Source: CALARM01 sp964431735
GTDB taxonomy: Bacteria > Vulcanimicrobiota > SpSt-956 > JAKJGF01
Assembly: GCA_964431735.1 (NCBI GenBank)
Contig: CAYSLJ010000098.1
Location: forward strand, 1-28,628
DNA: 28,628 bases
Reading direction: 5' to 3'
Below, piece by piece: positions 17,201 through 24,106 of this stretch. A program made the translations under genes and the position numbers. How positions within the stretch are numbered: the stretch's first letter is position 1; each line of letters opens with the position of its first letter. The notes beneath the pieces were generated by a model, which ran no database searches, was not told where the DNA came from, and saw only the letters and a list, made by a program, of their open reading frames with translations.

Positions 17201-17434
17201 CATAAAGGTATACTTACTGCTGGTCGGGTCATAATCTTCTCTTGTCAGAACATCATCAGAGGAAGTAAGGATATATTTTACATCCTTCATAGGCGGAGCC
17301 ATAATATTTAAATCATCTGTTTTTCCGCCGGGTGTAAACGAATCAGAAGGTCCTTTATTTTCTTCAGAAACCTGCTTTTTCACCGGTCCCGAAGTGCCTG
17401 TCATCTGCTGGGACATCGTTTTATCTATTTTCAT
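14222..17434 (-). CDS. GH13 alpha-glucan enzyme (alpha-amylase / branching-enzyme type)
   Basis: A 1070-residue enzyme acting on alpha-glucans. The catalytic barrel begins near residue 513 (VVIYEAHVGSF). All four GH13 motifs are present: DVVYNH (634-639), GIRFDF with nucleophile D707, IAED with acid E747, and HSHDE with D828. The VIYEAHVGSF, NEFGG and WGYTPDYYFA sequences resemble the branching enzyme/trehalohydrolase side of the family more than secreted amylases. The first 500 residues carry several beta-rich modules, including DDGTHGDKKAGDGIYTASV (117-135). There is no signal peptide; residues 1-50 are polar and probably disordered. The ATG follows a GGAGAG ribosome binding site. Exact specificity is uncertain. 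Confidence 0.9.
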   Translation of the reverse strand: MKIDKTMSQQMTGTSGPVKKQVSEENKGPSDSFTPGGKTDDLNIMAPPMKDVKYILTSSDDVLTREDYDPTSSKYTFMFDTGGHENIKDIQLKGSFNPETGKFDAAWNRNKGIQMYDDGTHGDKKAGDGIYTASVELDRNSEVKQFAWGVTGDIYDKNGKKAVDDKWLMTENGPRTFAVDGPFTKQVYRLTTHHIMGVHKMGEDGISFLTWSPEVGKGDLQDYKVYVDIFNKDGKLETSTPMMKDPITGNWNLQKETGWKELEGKGYCYSVRDNEGKSLKKGGKTDVTYSDPYSRFLQGQQRGVERIFVDPVLGIETGWYDDSGKGGVNYADNPQWGRFTVDNRPDSDKVQLILMDEHGKQLTKKELLDRLGEPKLLKYEEASAGDKRDVDTLLRWGVDTDGKVTDYKWTDGVKEDGTIDMKKVGDAWVSTVNNFDKLKGLKYEFRVYEGGRLVGDKDGKGFLTETERKNTPFNDHYSNVISDRPGAERLSVIKESSYKFQYSNAPRKNEDPKKVVIYEAHVGSFLGSKDNANPSNFKDMIANLDYIETLGANTIELMPTNEFGGKRDWGYTPDYYFAGAEAYGFEMPVAEALEKGLVTAEQAKDKESVWVNGTDAIKVFVDEAHKRGFNVFADVVYNHVSGKADADNPLNMIDGDKNSFFKWFGKYTSESPWGAKPAYSADEVKQFFTNNAVQQIDELGYDGIRFDFMQVLHDSGSTGEKWEGMQTIRKFNKAIDSVSPGAVTIAEDFTNNWLVAADYDKSEWQGESDWRMEKQGMGFDGVWNDRFHDDLIGALEGSASMDKLMEALTCHVGVADSTNAVIYAHSHDEVGNSGQWAARLAAHSQETKDVEKPYPRAMARTAAALTLTGAGTPMIFQGEEFLDNADYKHGITSTWGNDLRWLSFDMNPAKLASIKSAAENPELLKGLSNEDRDFVQKYAKMSPEQKSEAEVLANKRGHFNWYKDLIALRNNSEAFTSGSQINRIFTHNGDRVMAYERKGGNENYVVVSNFSDQTRHGYKVNLPSGKWQEVMNSDAGIYGGGNTGNGGSVIDGNSGLTLPQGGTVIFKRVG

Positions 17435-17477
17435 AATTTCACTCTCCTTAGAGATAGATAATATTCTATTAGTTTAA

Positions 17478-17483
17478 ATTATA
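17478..17483 (-). promoter_or_regulatory. Candidate -10 element for the GH13 gene
   Basis: Minus-strand TATAAT, 44 bp upstream of the GH13 ATG. No good -35 hexamer is seen 16-18 bp away. A palindrome GTTAA-AATATTG-TTAAC at 17516-17532 lies just upstream and could be an operator. The remaining 200 bp upstream are A+T-rich and hold no gene. Confidence 0.35.
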
Positions 17484-17667
17484 GCCATAAAAAAAGAAAA
17501 AAGAAATAATATTTTGTTAAAATATTGTTAACATTTTATAAATTATTTAGATAAACTGCCTCTAATTAATTTTTATGTAAAGCTTTTTTTACTCCATATA
17601 AAAATGAAAATTCCTATACCTTTAACTTACTCTATTGTTATAGAATTTCGAAAAGTGAACAAAACCT

Positions 17668-17695
17668 GTCACGCGTTACGCGTTATGCGTTACGC
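17668..17695. repeat. Heptamer array (GTTACGC type)
   Basis: Four units on the plus strand: GTCACGC, GTTACGC, GTTATGC and GTTACGC. It lies two bases beyond the stop codon of the HD-GYP gene. Confidence 0.85.
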
Positions 17696-17697
17696 TT

Positions 17698-19161
17698 CTA
17701 TTCTCCCCTGGCCTTCAAATAAATCTCCGTAACCTTCCGTGATGGTTTAATATCGACTTCTTCCTGTAATGTCTGAGAGCAGAGGAGATACTGCCTGACT
17801 ACCTGTTCTGATTTACCCTGAGCCAGATAACTCTCCATTATTAAACAGTATGCTTCCTGATCACAGGGATCTTCCTTCAAGACCTTCTGGGAATAATTTA
17901 TTGCCTGTTGATAATTTTCCTTCTCCATATGATTCCGGGAAATCTCTTTTAACATATAAACAAATTTTTCCTGAAATTCATAACCGTACTGTATTGCCCA
18001 GTCATCATAATAAGTCTCAAGAAATCTTCCTCTGTAAAGTTCAACTGCTTCTCTGAAGTCTGATATACTCTTATCAACATATCCCTGTTCCCCTTTTATC
18101 ATACCTGAATTATAAAGTTTCTCGAACTCGTTTACATCATACCAGCAGGAAAGGTCAGTATTGATTTGATAGGTAGAATGATGGATATGAATGATTCCCT
18201 TCGGAGGTATAGCAAGTCTTTTTGAAACTATTTTTCTTACATGATGAACTGCATTATAAAGATTCTGTCTTGCTTTATCTACAGGGCTATCAGGCCAGAA
18301 CATATCTATAATCTTATCTTCCGGCACTTTATGGCTCCACTGAAAAATTAAATAGAGAAACAATAATTTTACTTTTTTTGTTTTCCATTCGTTATCTTCT
18401 ATAAATTCACCTTTCAGAAAAACTGCAGGCACACCGAAACTGTATATGGTAATATCCCTGTCCTTCGCTGCAGGTGGAGGAGATTTAGATTCATAGGATT
18501 TACCGATTCTCTTTTTTTCTTCTGTGAATGGCTGTCGTAATGTGTCATACAGTTCTTTTTTTTCATCTTTAAAAGTGGCTAAAAAAGCCTCTACTATAAG
18601 AGGATCATATTTCGCTCCTCTCCCCTCTTCTATAATCCTCAAAGCTTCTCTGTGAGAAAATCCGGCTCTATAAGGTCTGCTGTTTGTAAGACTGTCATAG
18701 GCTTCCGAAATATTCAATATCTTTGATTCAACAGGTATGTCATCACCTTTAAGACCTGAAGGATGTCCTGTGCCGTCAAATTTTTCCGATTTATGTAAAA
18801 TTATCCTGGCAACCTCTTTCAGGTCATTCATAGGAGAAAGTAATTCATGGGCTTTAAGGGGCATGGCTTTTAACTGTTCATTTTCTTCTTCTACAAGTTT
18901 TTCCGTTTTATGAAGGAGAGATTGTTTTGTAGTGGCTGTACCTATATCATGCAGATATCCTGCCCATTCCAGCAAATGAATTTTATCTTCTGAAAGGCCA
19001 AAAATTCTGGCGGTTTTTATAGCTCTCTGTGTTACTCTTATAGAGTGCCCCTTCCAGTATTTATCTCTGTCTTCAATTGCTTCTATCAATATTTTAAGTA
19101 TTTTAAAAAGACTGTCCCTCTGTCTTCGAAATATTTCTTTATCAACCAGGAGTTCTTCCAT
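17698..19161 (-). CDS. HD-GYP domain protein fused to SARP-type winged helix and BTAD region
   Basis: A 487-residue protein. An HD-GYP domain occupies about residues 25-210: H39, the HD pair at 71-72, and FDGTGHP (128-134), where GYP reads GHP. HD-GYP enzymes hydrolyse cyclic di-GMP. From about 240 a winged-helix DNA-binding segment of the SARP/AfsR type follows (YSFGVPAVFLKG ... WPDSPVDKARQNLYNAVHHV), then a TPR-like bacterial transcriptional activator domain to the end. The combination suggests a transcription factor coupled to cyclic-dinucleotide turnover or sensing. The ATG at 19161 has GGAGGG ten bases upstream, so the upstream GTG at 19179 is unlikely. It is divergent from the response regulator gene. 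Confidence 0.88.
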   Translation of the reverse strand: MEELLVDKEIFRRQRDSLFKILKILIEAIEDRDKYWKGHSIRVTQRAIKTARIFGLSEDKIHLLEWAGYLHDIGTATTKQSLLHKTEKLVEEENEQLKAMPLKAHELLSPMNDLKEVARIILHKSEKFDGTGHPSGLKGDDIPVESKILNISEAYDSLTNSRPYRAGFSHREALRIIEEGRGAKYDPLIVEAFLATFKDEKKELYDTLRQPFTEEKKRIGKSYESKSPPPAAKDRDITIYSFGVPAVFLKGEFIEDNEWKTKKVKLLFLYLIFQWSHKVPEDKIIDMFWPDSPVDKARQNLYNAVHHVRKIVSKRLAIPPKGIIHIHHSTYQINTDLSCWYDVNEFEKLYNSGMIKGEQGYVDKSISDFREAVELYRGRFLETYYDDWAIQYGYEFQEKFVYMLKEISRNHMEKENYQQAINYSQKVLKEDPCDQEAYCLIMESYLAQGKSEQVVRQYLLCSQTLQEEVDIKPSRKVTEIYLKARGE

Positions 19162-19197
19162 AAGATATGTTCCCTCCACGTAAAAAAAATCAGTTAA

Positions 19198-19226
19198 ATT
19201 ATATCATGCCAGATAAAATTTAACAA
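19198..19226 (-). promoter_or_regulatory. Candidate sigma-70 promoter for HD-GYP/SARP gene
   Basis: Minus-strand TTGTTA (19221-19226), a 17-bp spacer, and TATAAT (19198-19203), giving a start about 30 bases before the ribosome binding site. The -10 is consensus; the -35 matches at 4 of 6 positions. It lies in the 312-bp divergent interval 19162-19473. Confidence 0.5.
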
Positions 19227-19299
19227 TGCAACCCGGGGAAAGGCCATTTAAAATCATATCGGATACAGGAAGTAGAATATTTTCATATAAAAAACTGTT

Positions 19300-19333
19300 G
19301 GGATTACTTCGTCGCTCCGCTCCTCGCAATGAC
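19300..19333. repeat. Dispersed palindromic repeat (GTCATTGCGAGGAGCG type)
   Basis: The minus strand reads GTCATTGCGAGGAGCGGAGC followed by GACGAAGTAATCCC. This intergenic sequence pattern is, from general knowledge, scattered in many unrelated bacterial genomes. It is partly palindromic. Only one copy is present in this window. Apart from this repeat and the promoter, the divergent interval 19162-19473 shows nothing recognisable. Confidence 0.6.
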
Positions 19334-19473
19334 AACATGCGTAACTCCTGCTAAAATTGATAGTAAATGATATTATTCCTGCTCCTTATTTTTATAAACC
19401 TTTTGACGGAGGATTTTTTTACACTTTAGAGAATATAAAAAACACCTTAATCTGTTAATAATAGGAGGCAATT

Positions 19474-20406
19474 ATGGGCAACATATTAATTGTTGATGAT
19501 GAAGAAGATATTGCATATGCTATGAAAAGACTTCTTGAAGAAGAAGGTTATGAAGTAATTACTGCCATTAACTGCAGTGAAGTTTCAAAACTGCTGGAAA
19601 CAGAATATTATGATGCAGTTCTTGTAGAGCTTTTTTTAAGAGAAGAAGACGGATTTCAGGTTCTTGAAACTGTTCAGGAAATAGACGACGAATTACCTTT
19701 TATCCTTATAGCAGATCAGGAAAATGAAAATCTTGCCATTCAGGCTCTCGAAATGGGTGCCTATGACTATATAAACAAACCAATTGTTTATACTGATATA
19801 ATCAATACAATCTACAGAGCAGTAGAAAAGAGAAGGCTCTATGTAGAAAAATTCAATGCAGAAGAAGAACTGGATCTGACAGGTAAAAAGCTGGAATTAC
19901 TTACAGGAATAATAGATGTTTTCGTAAGCAGTAAAACAGAAGAAGAAGCTACTGATAAACTCCTCCAGAATATACTCAACCAGTATTCTGCCACATACTG
20001 CTGTCTGTCTATGTTAGAAAAAGAAGGCAAATATATTAAAATCCTTGCTGAAAAGTCAAGTGTGGAAGGCATATCGGAATATAAAATAGGTCAATCGTAT
20101 GCTCTGGATATATTTCCTATAACAAGTCAGACAGTGGAAACAAAAAAACCTGTAGTTGAAACAGGTATTCTGGATCTAACATCTCCAGTATCTCTTAAAT
20201 TAAAGGAAAAATCAAGAGGAGAAATATACTGTTCCTTTATGGAAATACCTGTACTATATCTGGAAAATGTTACGGGAGTACTTCAAATAAAATGTCATGG
20301 GAAGGAAAAACGAATCTTCAGTGATAATGAACTCACTATGGCAGAACTTATTGCAAATTATATAGGTGTTGCCATAGATAATATAAATTTAAGAAAAAGC
20401 AAGTAA
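19474..20406 (+). CDS. Response regulator-like protein with degenerate receiver and GAF domain
   Basis: A 310-residue protein. The N-terminal receiver fold covers about residues 1-120, with the acidic pair D8-D9 and K102 in NKP. The phosphoacceptor position holds Glu (VLVEL, E52) and the conserved Thr/Ser is Ala (LIAD, A80). It therefore probably cannot be phosphorylated in the usual way and may be locked in one state. A linker helix (about 115-145) leads to a GAF-type domain at about 145-305, which usually binds small molecules or dimerises. There is no DNA-binding or enzymatic output domain. AGGAGG lies upstream of the ATG. It is divergent from the HD-GYP/SARP gene. Confidence 0.85.
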   Translation: MGNILIVDDEEDIAYAMKRLLEEEGYEVITAINCSEVSKLLETEYYDAVLVELFLREEDGFQVLETVQEIDDELPFILIADQENENLAIQALEMGAYDYINKPIVYTDIINTIYRAVEKRRLYVEKFNAEEELDLTGKKLELLTGIIDVFVSSKTEEEATDKLLQNILNQYSATYCCLSMLEKEGKYIKILAEKSSVEGISEYKIGQSYALDIFPITSQTVETKKPVVETGILDLTSPVSLKLKEKSRGEIYCSFMEIPVLYLENVTGVLQIKCHGKEKRIFSDNELTMAELIANYIGVAIDNINLRKSK

Positions 20407-20507
20407 TCTCTTGCAGGTAAGATTTTTAAAAATATTCTAAAAGATAAGGTCATGCCATAGATAATATAAATTTAAGAAAAAGCAAGTAATCTCTTGCAGG
20501 TAAGATT
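20371..20507 (+). repeat. 83-bp tandem duplication ending at the assembly gap
   Basis: Bases 20371-20424 (the last 12 codons of the response regulator gene plus 18 bp of downstream sequence) recur identically at 20454-20507, immediately before the N run. The sequence after the gap (from 20608) resembles the sequence following the first copy (AAAAGATAAGG). This looks like an assembly join at a repeat, or a genuine tandem duplication left unresolved. Confidence 0.85.
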
Positions 20508-20607
20508 NNNNNNNNNNNNNNNNNNNNNNNNNNNNNNNNNNNNNNNNNNNNNNNNNNNNNNNNNNNNNNNNNNNNNNNNNNNNNNNNNNNNNNNNNNNNN
20601 NNNNNNN
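20508..20607. other. Scaffold gap (100 N)
   Basis: Exactly 100 unknown bases, the usual placeholder for a gap of unknown size. Any promoter for cysS lies here or is missing; a gene in the gap cannot be excluded. Confidence 0.98.
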
Positions 20608-20646
20608 TTTAAAAAATTATAAAAGATAAGGAAATTAAGTAAAGAA

Positions 20647-22044
20647 ATGCTCGTTCTATATAATACTCTCACAAGAAAAAAAGAGGACTTTTTACCCATC
20701 GGAAATGAGGTAGGCCTTTATAGCTGTGGTCCTACCGTATATAATTATGCCCATATAGGAAACCTGAGAGCCTACGTTTTCTCGGATATACTGAAAAGAA
20801 CTCTTCTATATAACGGATATAACGTAAAACATGTTATGAATATAACAGATGTGGGTCATCTCACATCAGATGAAGATTCCGGAGAAGATAAAATGGAAAA
20901 AGGTGCTTCCCGGGAAAAGAAAACCGTATGGGAAATAGCAAATTTTTATACAGAATCTTTTAAAAAAGATATAGCTTTACTCAACATATTGCCTCCTGCT
21001 GTTTATTGTAAAGCAACAGAACATATAAAAGAGCAGATTGACCTGATAAAAAAAATAGAAGACAGAGGTTATTCCTATACAATAGAAGACGGAGTCTATT
21101 TTGACACATCACGTCTGAAAGACTATGGTAAACTGGCACAACTGGATATAGAAGGGCTCATGGCAGGAAGAAGGGTTGAGCTGGCAGAAGGTAAAAAGAA
21201 TCCTACTGATTTCGCTCTGTGGAAATTTTCTCCGAAAGATAAAAAAAGAGCTATGGAGTGGGACAGTCCATGGGGTAAAGGCTTCCCGGGATGGCATATA
21301 GAATGTTCTGCCATGTCCATGTATTATCTTGGAGAGACCTTTGATATTCATACAGGAGGTATAGATCACATACCTGTTCACCATACAAATGAAATTGCCC
21401 AGGCAGAAATTGCAACAGGAAAAAATTTTGTAAAATACTGGCTCCACGGGGAATTTCTCGTTATGGGTAAAGAGAAAATGGCAAAATCAGGGGAAGGTTT
21501 TATTACCCTTCAAACTGTTATAGACAGGGGTATAGACCCTCTGGATTACAGATATTTTCTCTTAAATTCCCAGTATAGAAAACCACTTACCTTTACCTGG
21601 GAAGGGCTTAAAGGTGCGGGAAACGGTATGGCTCATTTAAAAGAAAAAGTCATTGAAATAAAAGGATTTCCCTCTGACAGAGGTGCAGAAAAGGTTTCTT
21701 CTTATATGGAGAATTTTAAAGAAGCACTGAATGATGATCTCAACACACCACGTGGGCTCGCAGTACTCTGGTCAGTCCTTAAAGATGACACGCTGGGAAA
21801 CAACCAGAAAATGGAACTTCTCCTTGATTTTGATAAAATCCTTGCAATTGGTATAGAAAAAATCAGAGAAGAAAAGAAAAAAATTGAACCGATAGATGAA
21901 GAAACAGGAAAACTTGTAGAAGAAAGGCAGAAAGCAAGAAAAGATAAAAACTGGGCTCTGTCCGATGAAATCAGAAAAAGAATAATGGAAAAAGGTTATA
22001 TTGTATCAGATACGCCGCAGGGGCCTGTAGTAAAGAAAATATAG
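20647..22044 (+). CDS. cysS: Cysteinyl-tRNA synthetase
   Basis: Cytoplasmic class I synthetase that charges tRNA-Cys. It has the HIGH-type motif HIGN (36-39) and the KMSKS loop KMAKS (277-281). Zinc-site residues include C27 in SCGPT and the Cys and His of GWHIECSAMS. At 465 residues the length is normal for the family. The ATG at 20647 is preceded by AAGGA about 12 bases upstream. It lies just downstream of the scaffold gap, so its original upstream neighbour is uncertain. The 268-bp interval after it holds the second 149-bp inverted-repeat element and no gene. Confidence 0.97.
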   Translation: MLVLYNTLTRKKEDFLPIGNEVGLYSCGPTVYNYAHIGNLRAYVFSDILKRTLLYNGYNVKHVMNITDVGHLTSDEDSGEDKMEKGASREKKTVWEIANFYTESFKKDIALLNILPPAVYCKATEHIKEQIDLIKKIEDRGYSYTIEDGVYFDTSRLKDYGKLAQLDIEGLMAGRRVELAEGKKNPTDFALWKFSPKDKKRAMEWDSPWGKGFPGWHIECSAMSMYYLGETFDIHTGGIDHIPVHHTNEIAQAEIATGKNFVKYWLHGEFLVMGKEKMAKSGEGFITLQTVIDRGIDPLDYRYFLLNSQYRKPLTFTWEGLKGAGNGMAHLKEKVIEIKGFPSDRGAEKVSSYMENFKEALNDDLNTPRGLAVLWSVLKDDTLGNNQKMELLLDFDKILAIGIEKIREEKKKIEPIDEETGKLVEERQKARKDKNWALSDEIRKRIMEKGYIVSDTPQGPVVKKI

Positions 22045-22092
22045 GAGACTGTCTTAGTACCCGCTCCAAATAAGTTATTACCCATATTAAAA

Positions 22093-22241
22093 CCTGTCCC
22101 TGTCCGGACTCTTCCGGAAAAGATATGATCCTGTTGTGTGGCAAACTGGTTTTTTAGACGTTTAATATTTTGCGTCTATATAATTTACAAATCTCTTTTA
22201 ATACGGCATATCTTTTCCTCCAGAGCCCGGACAGGGACAGG
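22093..22241. repeat. 149-bp inverted-repeat element, copy B (reverse orientation)
   Basis: The arms 22093-22127 and 22207-22241 are 35 bp each and match at 31 positions when one is reversed (outer part CCTGTCCCTGTCCGG). The centre, read on the minus strand, shares CCGTATTAA and ATTTGTAAATTA with copy A at 2415-2562. It contains a smaller stem AGACG/CGTCT. It lies between convergent cysS and the phosphatase gene, where its transcript would form a very strong hairpin and could serve as a bidirectional terminator. Confidence 0.85.
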
Positions 22242-22312
22242 AGTGCGTTTCATATTTTTTGAATATCAATTTACCTGTTGCCGTAATTAGAACATTCCGG
22301 ACAGAAGCTGTA

Positions 22313-22735
22313 CTAAAGGTTTATTCTTCTGGCATATTCTCTTACTACTTCCTTCTGGCAGTCCATAAGAGGCCATCTTGTTTCATAATAATTATAGGCT
22401 ATGGCATCTTCACAGTCCCAGCCTGTATATATTCTGTAACATGCCACCATAGTCCCTGTTCTTTCAAGTCCTGCCAGACAGTGGACATAGAGAGGGAGAT
22501 TCTCTTCATTTTCTGCAATGGAAATAAATTCTTCTATCTGTTCAACAGTAGGAGCAGTATGATCTATTACAGGAATATGAAAAAACTTCATACCAAGGCT
22601 CTCTATAAATTCTTTTCTGGACATATCTTCTCTCTGAAGATTAACAATAGCTCGTACGCCTTTATTTTTCAAATCAAACAGTTCGTCTTCACAGGGCCTT
22701 GGCCCGCGATAGATTTTTTTCTCTTCTTTATCCAT
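22313..22735 (-). CDS. Dual-specificity / tyrosine-type protein phosphatase
   Basis: A 140-residue cytoplasmic phosphatase. The signature HC-x5-R loop is HCLAGLERTG, with nucleophile C86 and R92 and the flanking Thr. D58 (VIDHTAPT) is the likely general acid. The N-terminal YRGPRPCEDELFDLKNKGVR resembles the start of DSP-type phosphatase domains. The ATG at 22735 with GGAGGTG five bases before it is preferred over an ATG at 22768 inside the kinase gene. Its start lies 4 bp after the kinase stop codon, so the two are almost certainly translated from one mRNA and may act on the same substrates. Confidence 0.9.
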   Translation of the reverse strand: MDKEEKKIYRGPRPCEDELFDLKNKGVRAIVNLQREDMSRKEFIESLGMKFFHIPVIDHTAPTVEQIEEFISIAENEENLPLYVHCLAGLERTGTMVACYRIYTGWDCEDAIAYNYYETRWPLMDCQKEVVREYARRINL

Positions 22736-22739
22736 AAAT

Positions 22740-23897
22740 TCACCTCCAGAGATAGGGAAATAATACAATAAGTAAATATATGAACTGAAAAATCAACCCG
22801 ATTACACCTGTTATCATACCGCCCATGATTAAATAATTCTCATTGGGATTAACCGATTCTCTGATCTTCATACTCTTTCTTGCCATATTACCTGTTATGA
22901 GAGCTATAATTGGACATGGAAAGAATACGGGAAAACACTGACATGCATAAATACTCAATATACCTGTAACAAGAGAGGCTATTGCAAGATTGCTTACCCT
23001 GAGATTCGGCAGATAGGCAATGTGGTTATTACGGAAAATATCAAGACGATAATCTTCTTCCAGATGGCCAAATTTATCTCTATAATACTCCTTTAATTCT
23101 TCGGAGAAAAACTCCATATCATGATATCTCTTAACAGGATCAAGTTCTATGGCTTTCCCTATTATCCATTCCAGTTCTTCTGAAACAGAAGGGTTAAGAG
23201 AACGTAAAGGCTTAAATTTAAAAGGAGTAACAGTAGGATCATAAAGTGTCAGAAGTTGATACATGATCACTCCAAGAGCATACACATCCGACTTGGGGAT
23301 AGATTGCTTTTCTTTTCTGTACTGTTCCGGTGCGGCATACCCGGGAGAGCCAAATCTTACCGTATCACTGCTTTTATCGGGTTTATAAAATCTCGCCACT
23401 CCAAAATCTACAAGTTTAATATTAATATCGACACCTGGCTGAAGAATTATATTGGAAGGTTTCAAATCCCTGTAAATAATGGGATACTCAGGAGCAGTAT
23501 GGAGGAAATGAAGCACTTCCGCCAGCTGTATTCCGATAAGAAGCACATCATGTTCTTCAAGAGGTCTATTATTTGATTTCAGTCTGTCTTCAAGAGTTTC
23601 ACCTTCAATAAATTCCATTACCAGGTATTCTCTTTCATCCTGGCTGAATTTTTCCACAATCCTCGGCAGTCTTGGATGACGTATACTGGAAAGTATGTTA
23701 CACTCTTTATCAAGTGCTTCCAGGGCAAGAACTCTTTCTTCCATAGAAGGAAATACATCGAGTAATTCTTTAATGGCAAATCTCAGTTCAGGGTGTTTAA
23801 CAGATACGGCAAGATATACCTTGCCCATTCCCCCTTTTCCGAGAAGAGCTTCAAGAACATATCTATTTTTTAAAATCTTACCAGGTTTAAAATCCAT
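22740..23897 (-). CDS. Membrane-anchored eukaryotic-type Ser/Thr protein kinase
   Basis: A 385-residue protein. A complete kinase domain covers about residues 10-270: glycine loop GKGGMGKVY (20-28), K43, catalytic YRDLKPSN (142-149, Tyr replacing His of HRD), DFG (164-166) and APE (189-191). Helical hydrophobic segments at about 303-340 and 353-383 anchor it in the membrane. There are no PASTA or other sensor repeats. It precedes the phosphatase gene with only 4 bp between them, forming a kinase-phosphatase unit. The ATG is at 23897; the ribosome binding site is weak, and a heptamer array lies just upstream. Confidence 0.93.
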   Translation of the reverse strand: MDFKPGKILKNRYVLEALLGKGGMGKVYLAVSVKHPELRFAIKELLDVFPSMEERVLALEALDKECNILSSIRHPRLPRIVEKFSQDEREYLVMEFIEGETLEDRLKSNNRPLEEHDVLLIGIQLAEVLHFLHTAPEYPIIYRDLKPSNIILQPGVDINIKLVDFGVARFYKPDKSSDTVRFGSPGYAAPEQYRKEKQSIPKSDVYALGVIMYQLLTLYDPTVTPFKFKPLRSLNPSVSEELEWIIGKAIELDPVKRYHDMEFFSEELKEYYRDKFGHLEEDYRLDIFRNNHIAYLPNLRVSNLAIASLVTGILSIYACQCFPVFFPCPIIALITGNMARKSMKIRESVNPNENYLIMGGMITGVIGLIFQFIYLLIVLFPYLWR

Positions 23898-23903
23898 AAA
23901 CTA

Positions 23904-23938
23904 TAAACTCCACTCACTACTCACTACGCACCACTCAC
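23904..23938. repeat. Heptamer array (CACTCAC type) upstream of kinase gene
   Basis: Five 7-bp units on the plus strand: TAAACTC, CACTCAC, TACTCAC, TACGCAC and CACTCAC. It lies 7 bp upstream of the kinase ATG, occupying its ribosome binding site region. Confidence 0.75.
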
Positions 23939-24044
23939 TATTGTATTATCTTTTAAGCAAAATATCAACTTGAAAAATACAGAGGATTTTTTTTTTTTCT
24001 ATAGAATTTTTTATCTGAGAATTAATTTATTATTAGTTTCATAA

Positions 24045-24065
24045 TAATTCATAATGTATGAATTA
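24045..24065. promoter_or_regulatory. Operator-like palindrome upstream of the MEMO-AMMECR1 operon
   Basis: Perfect inverted repeat TAATTCATA-ATG-TATGAATTA, 42 bp before the ATG at 24107. The symmetry and position suit a binding site for a dimeric regulator. No regulator gene is adjacent. A+T richness makes chance possible. Confidence 0.4.
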
Positions 24066-24075
24066 CACTATATTT

Positions 24076-24097
24076 CTCTGAAGTAAACCTCTCAGAG
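24076..24097 (+). promoter_or_regulatory. Possible hairpin over the ribosome binding site
   Basis: CTCTGA (24076-24081) can pair with TCAGAG (24092-24097). The second arm overlaps the AGAGGTG ribosome binding site of the gene starting at 24107, so folding could limit translation. The stem is only 6 bp. Confidence 0.3.
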
Positions 24098-24106
24098 GTG
24101 ATATTT

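Noticed and set aside
15872..17311. Several long plus-strand frames antisense to the GH13 gene
   Set aside because: Their products are Phe/Ile/Cys-rich mirror frames of a gene with complete GH13 motifs, and none has a ribosome binding site.
22259..22771. Plus-strand ORF of 170 codons
   Set aside because: It is antisense to the phosphatase gene, which has an intact catalytic motif and a good ribosome binding site; the plus frame encodes a Phe/Tyr/Ile-rich product without motifs.
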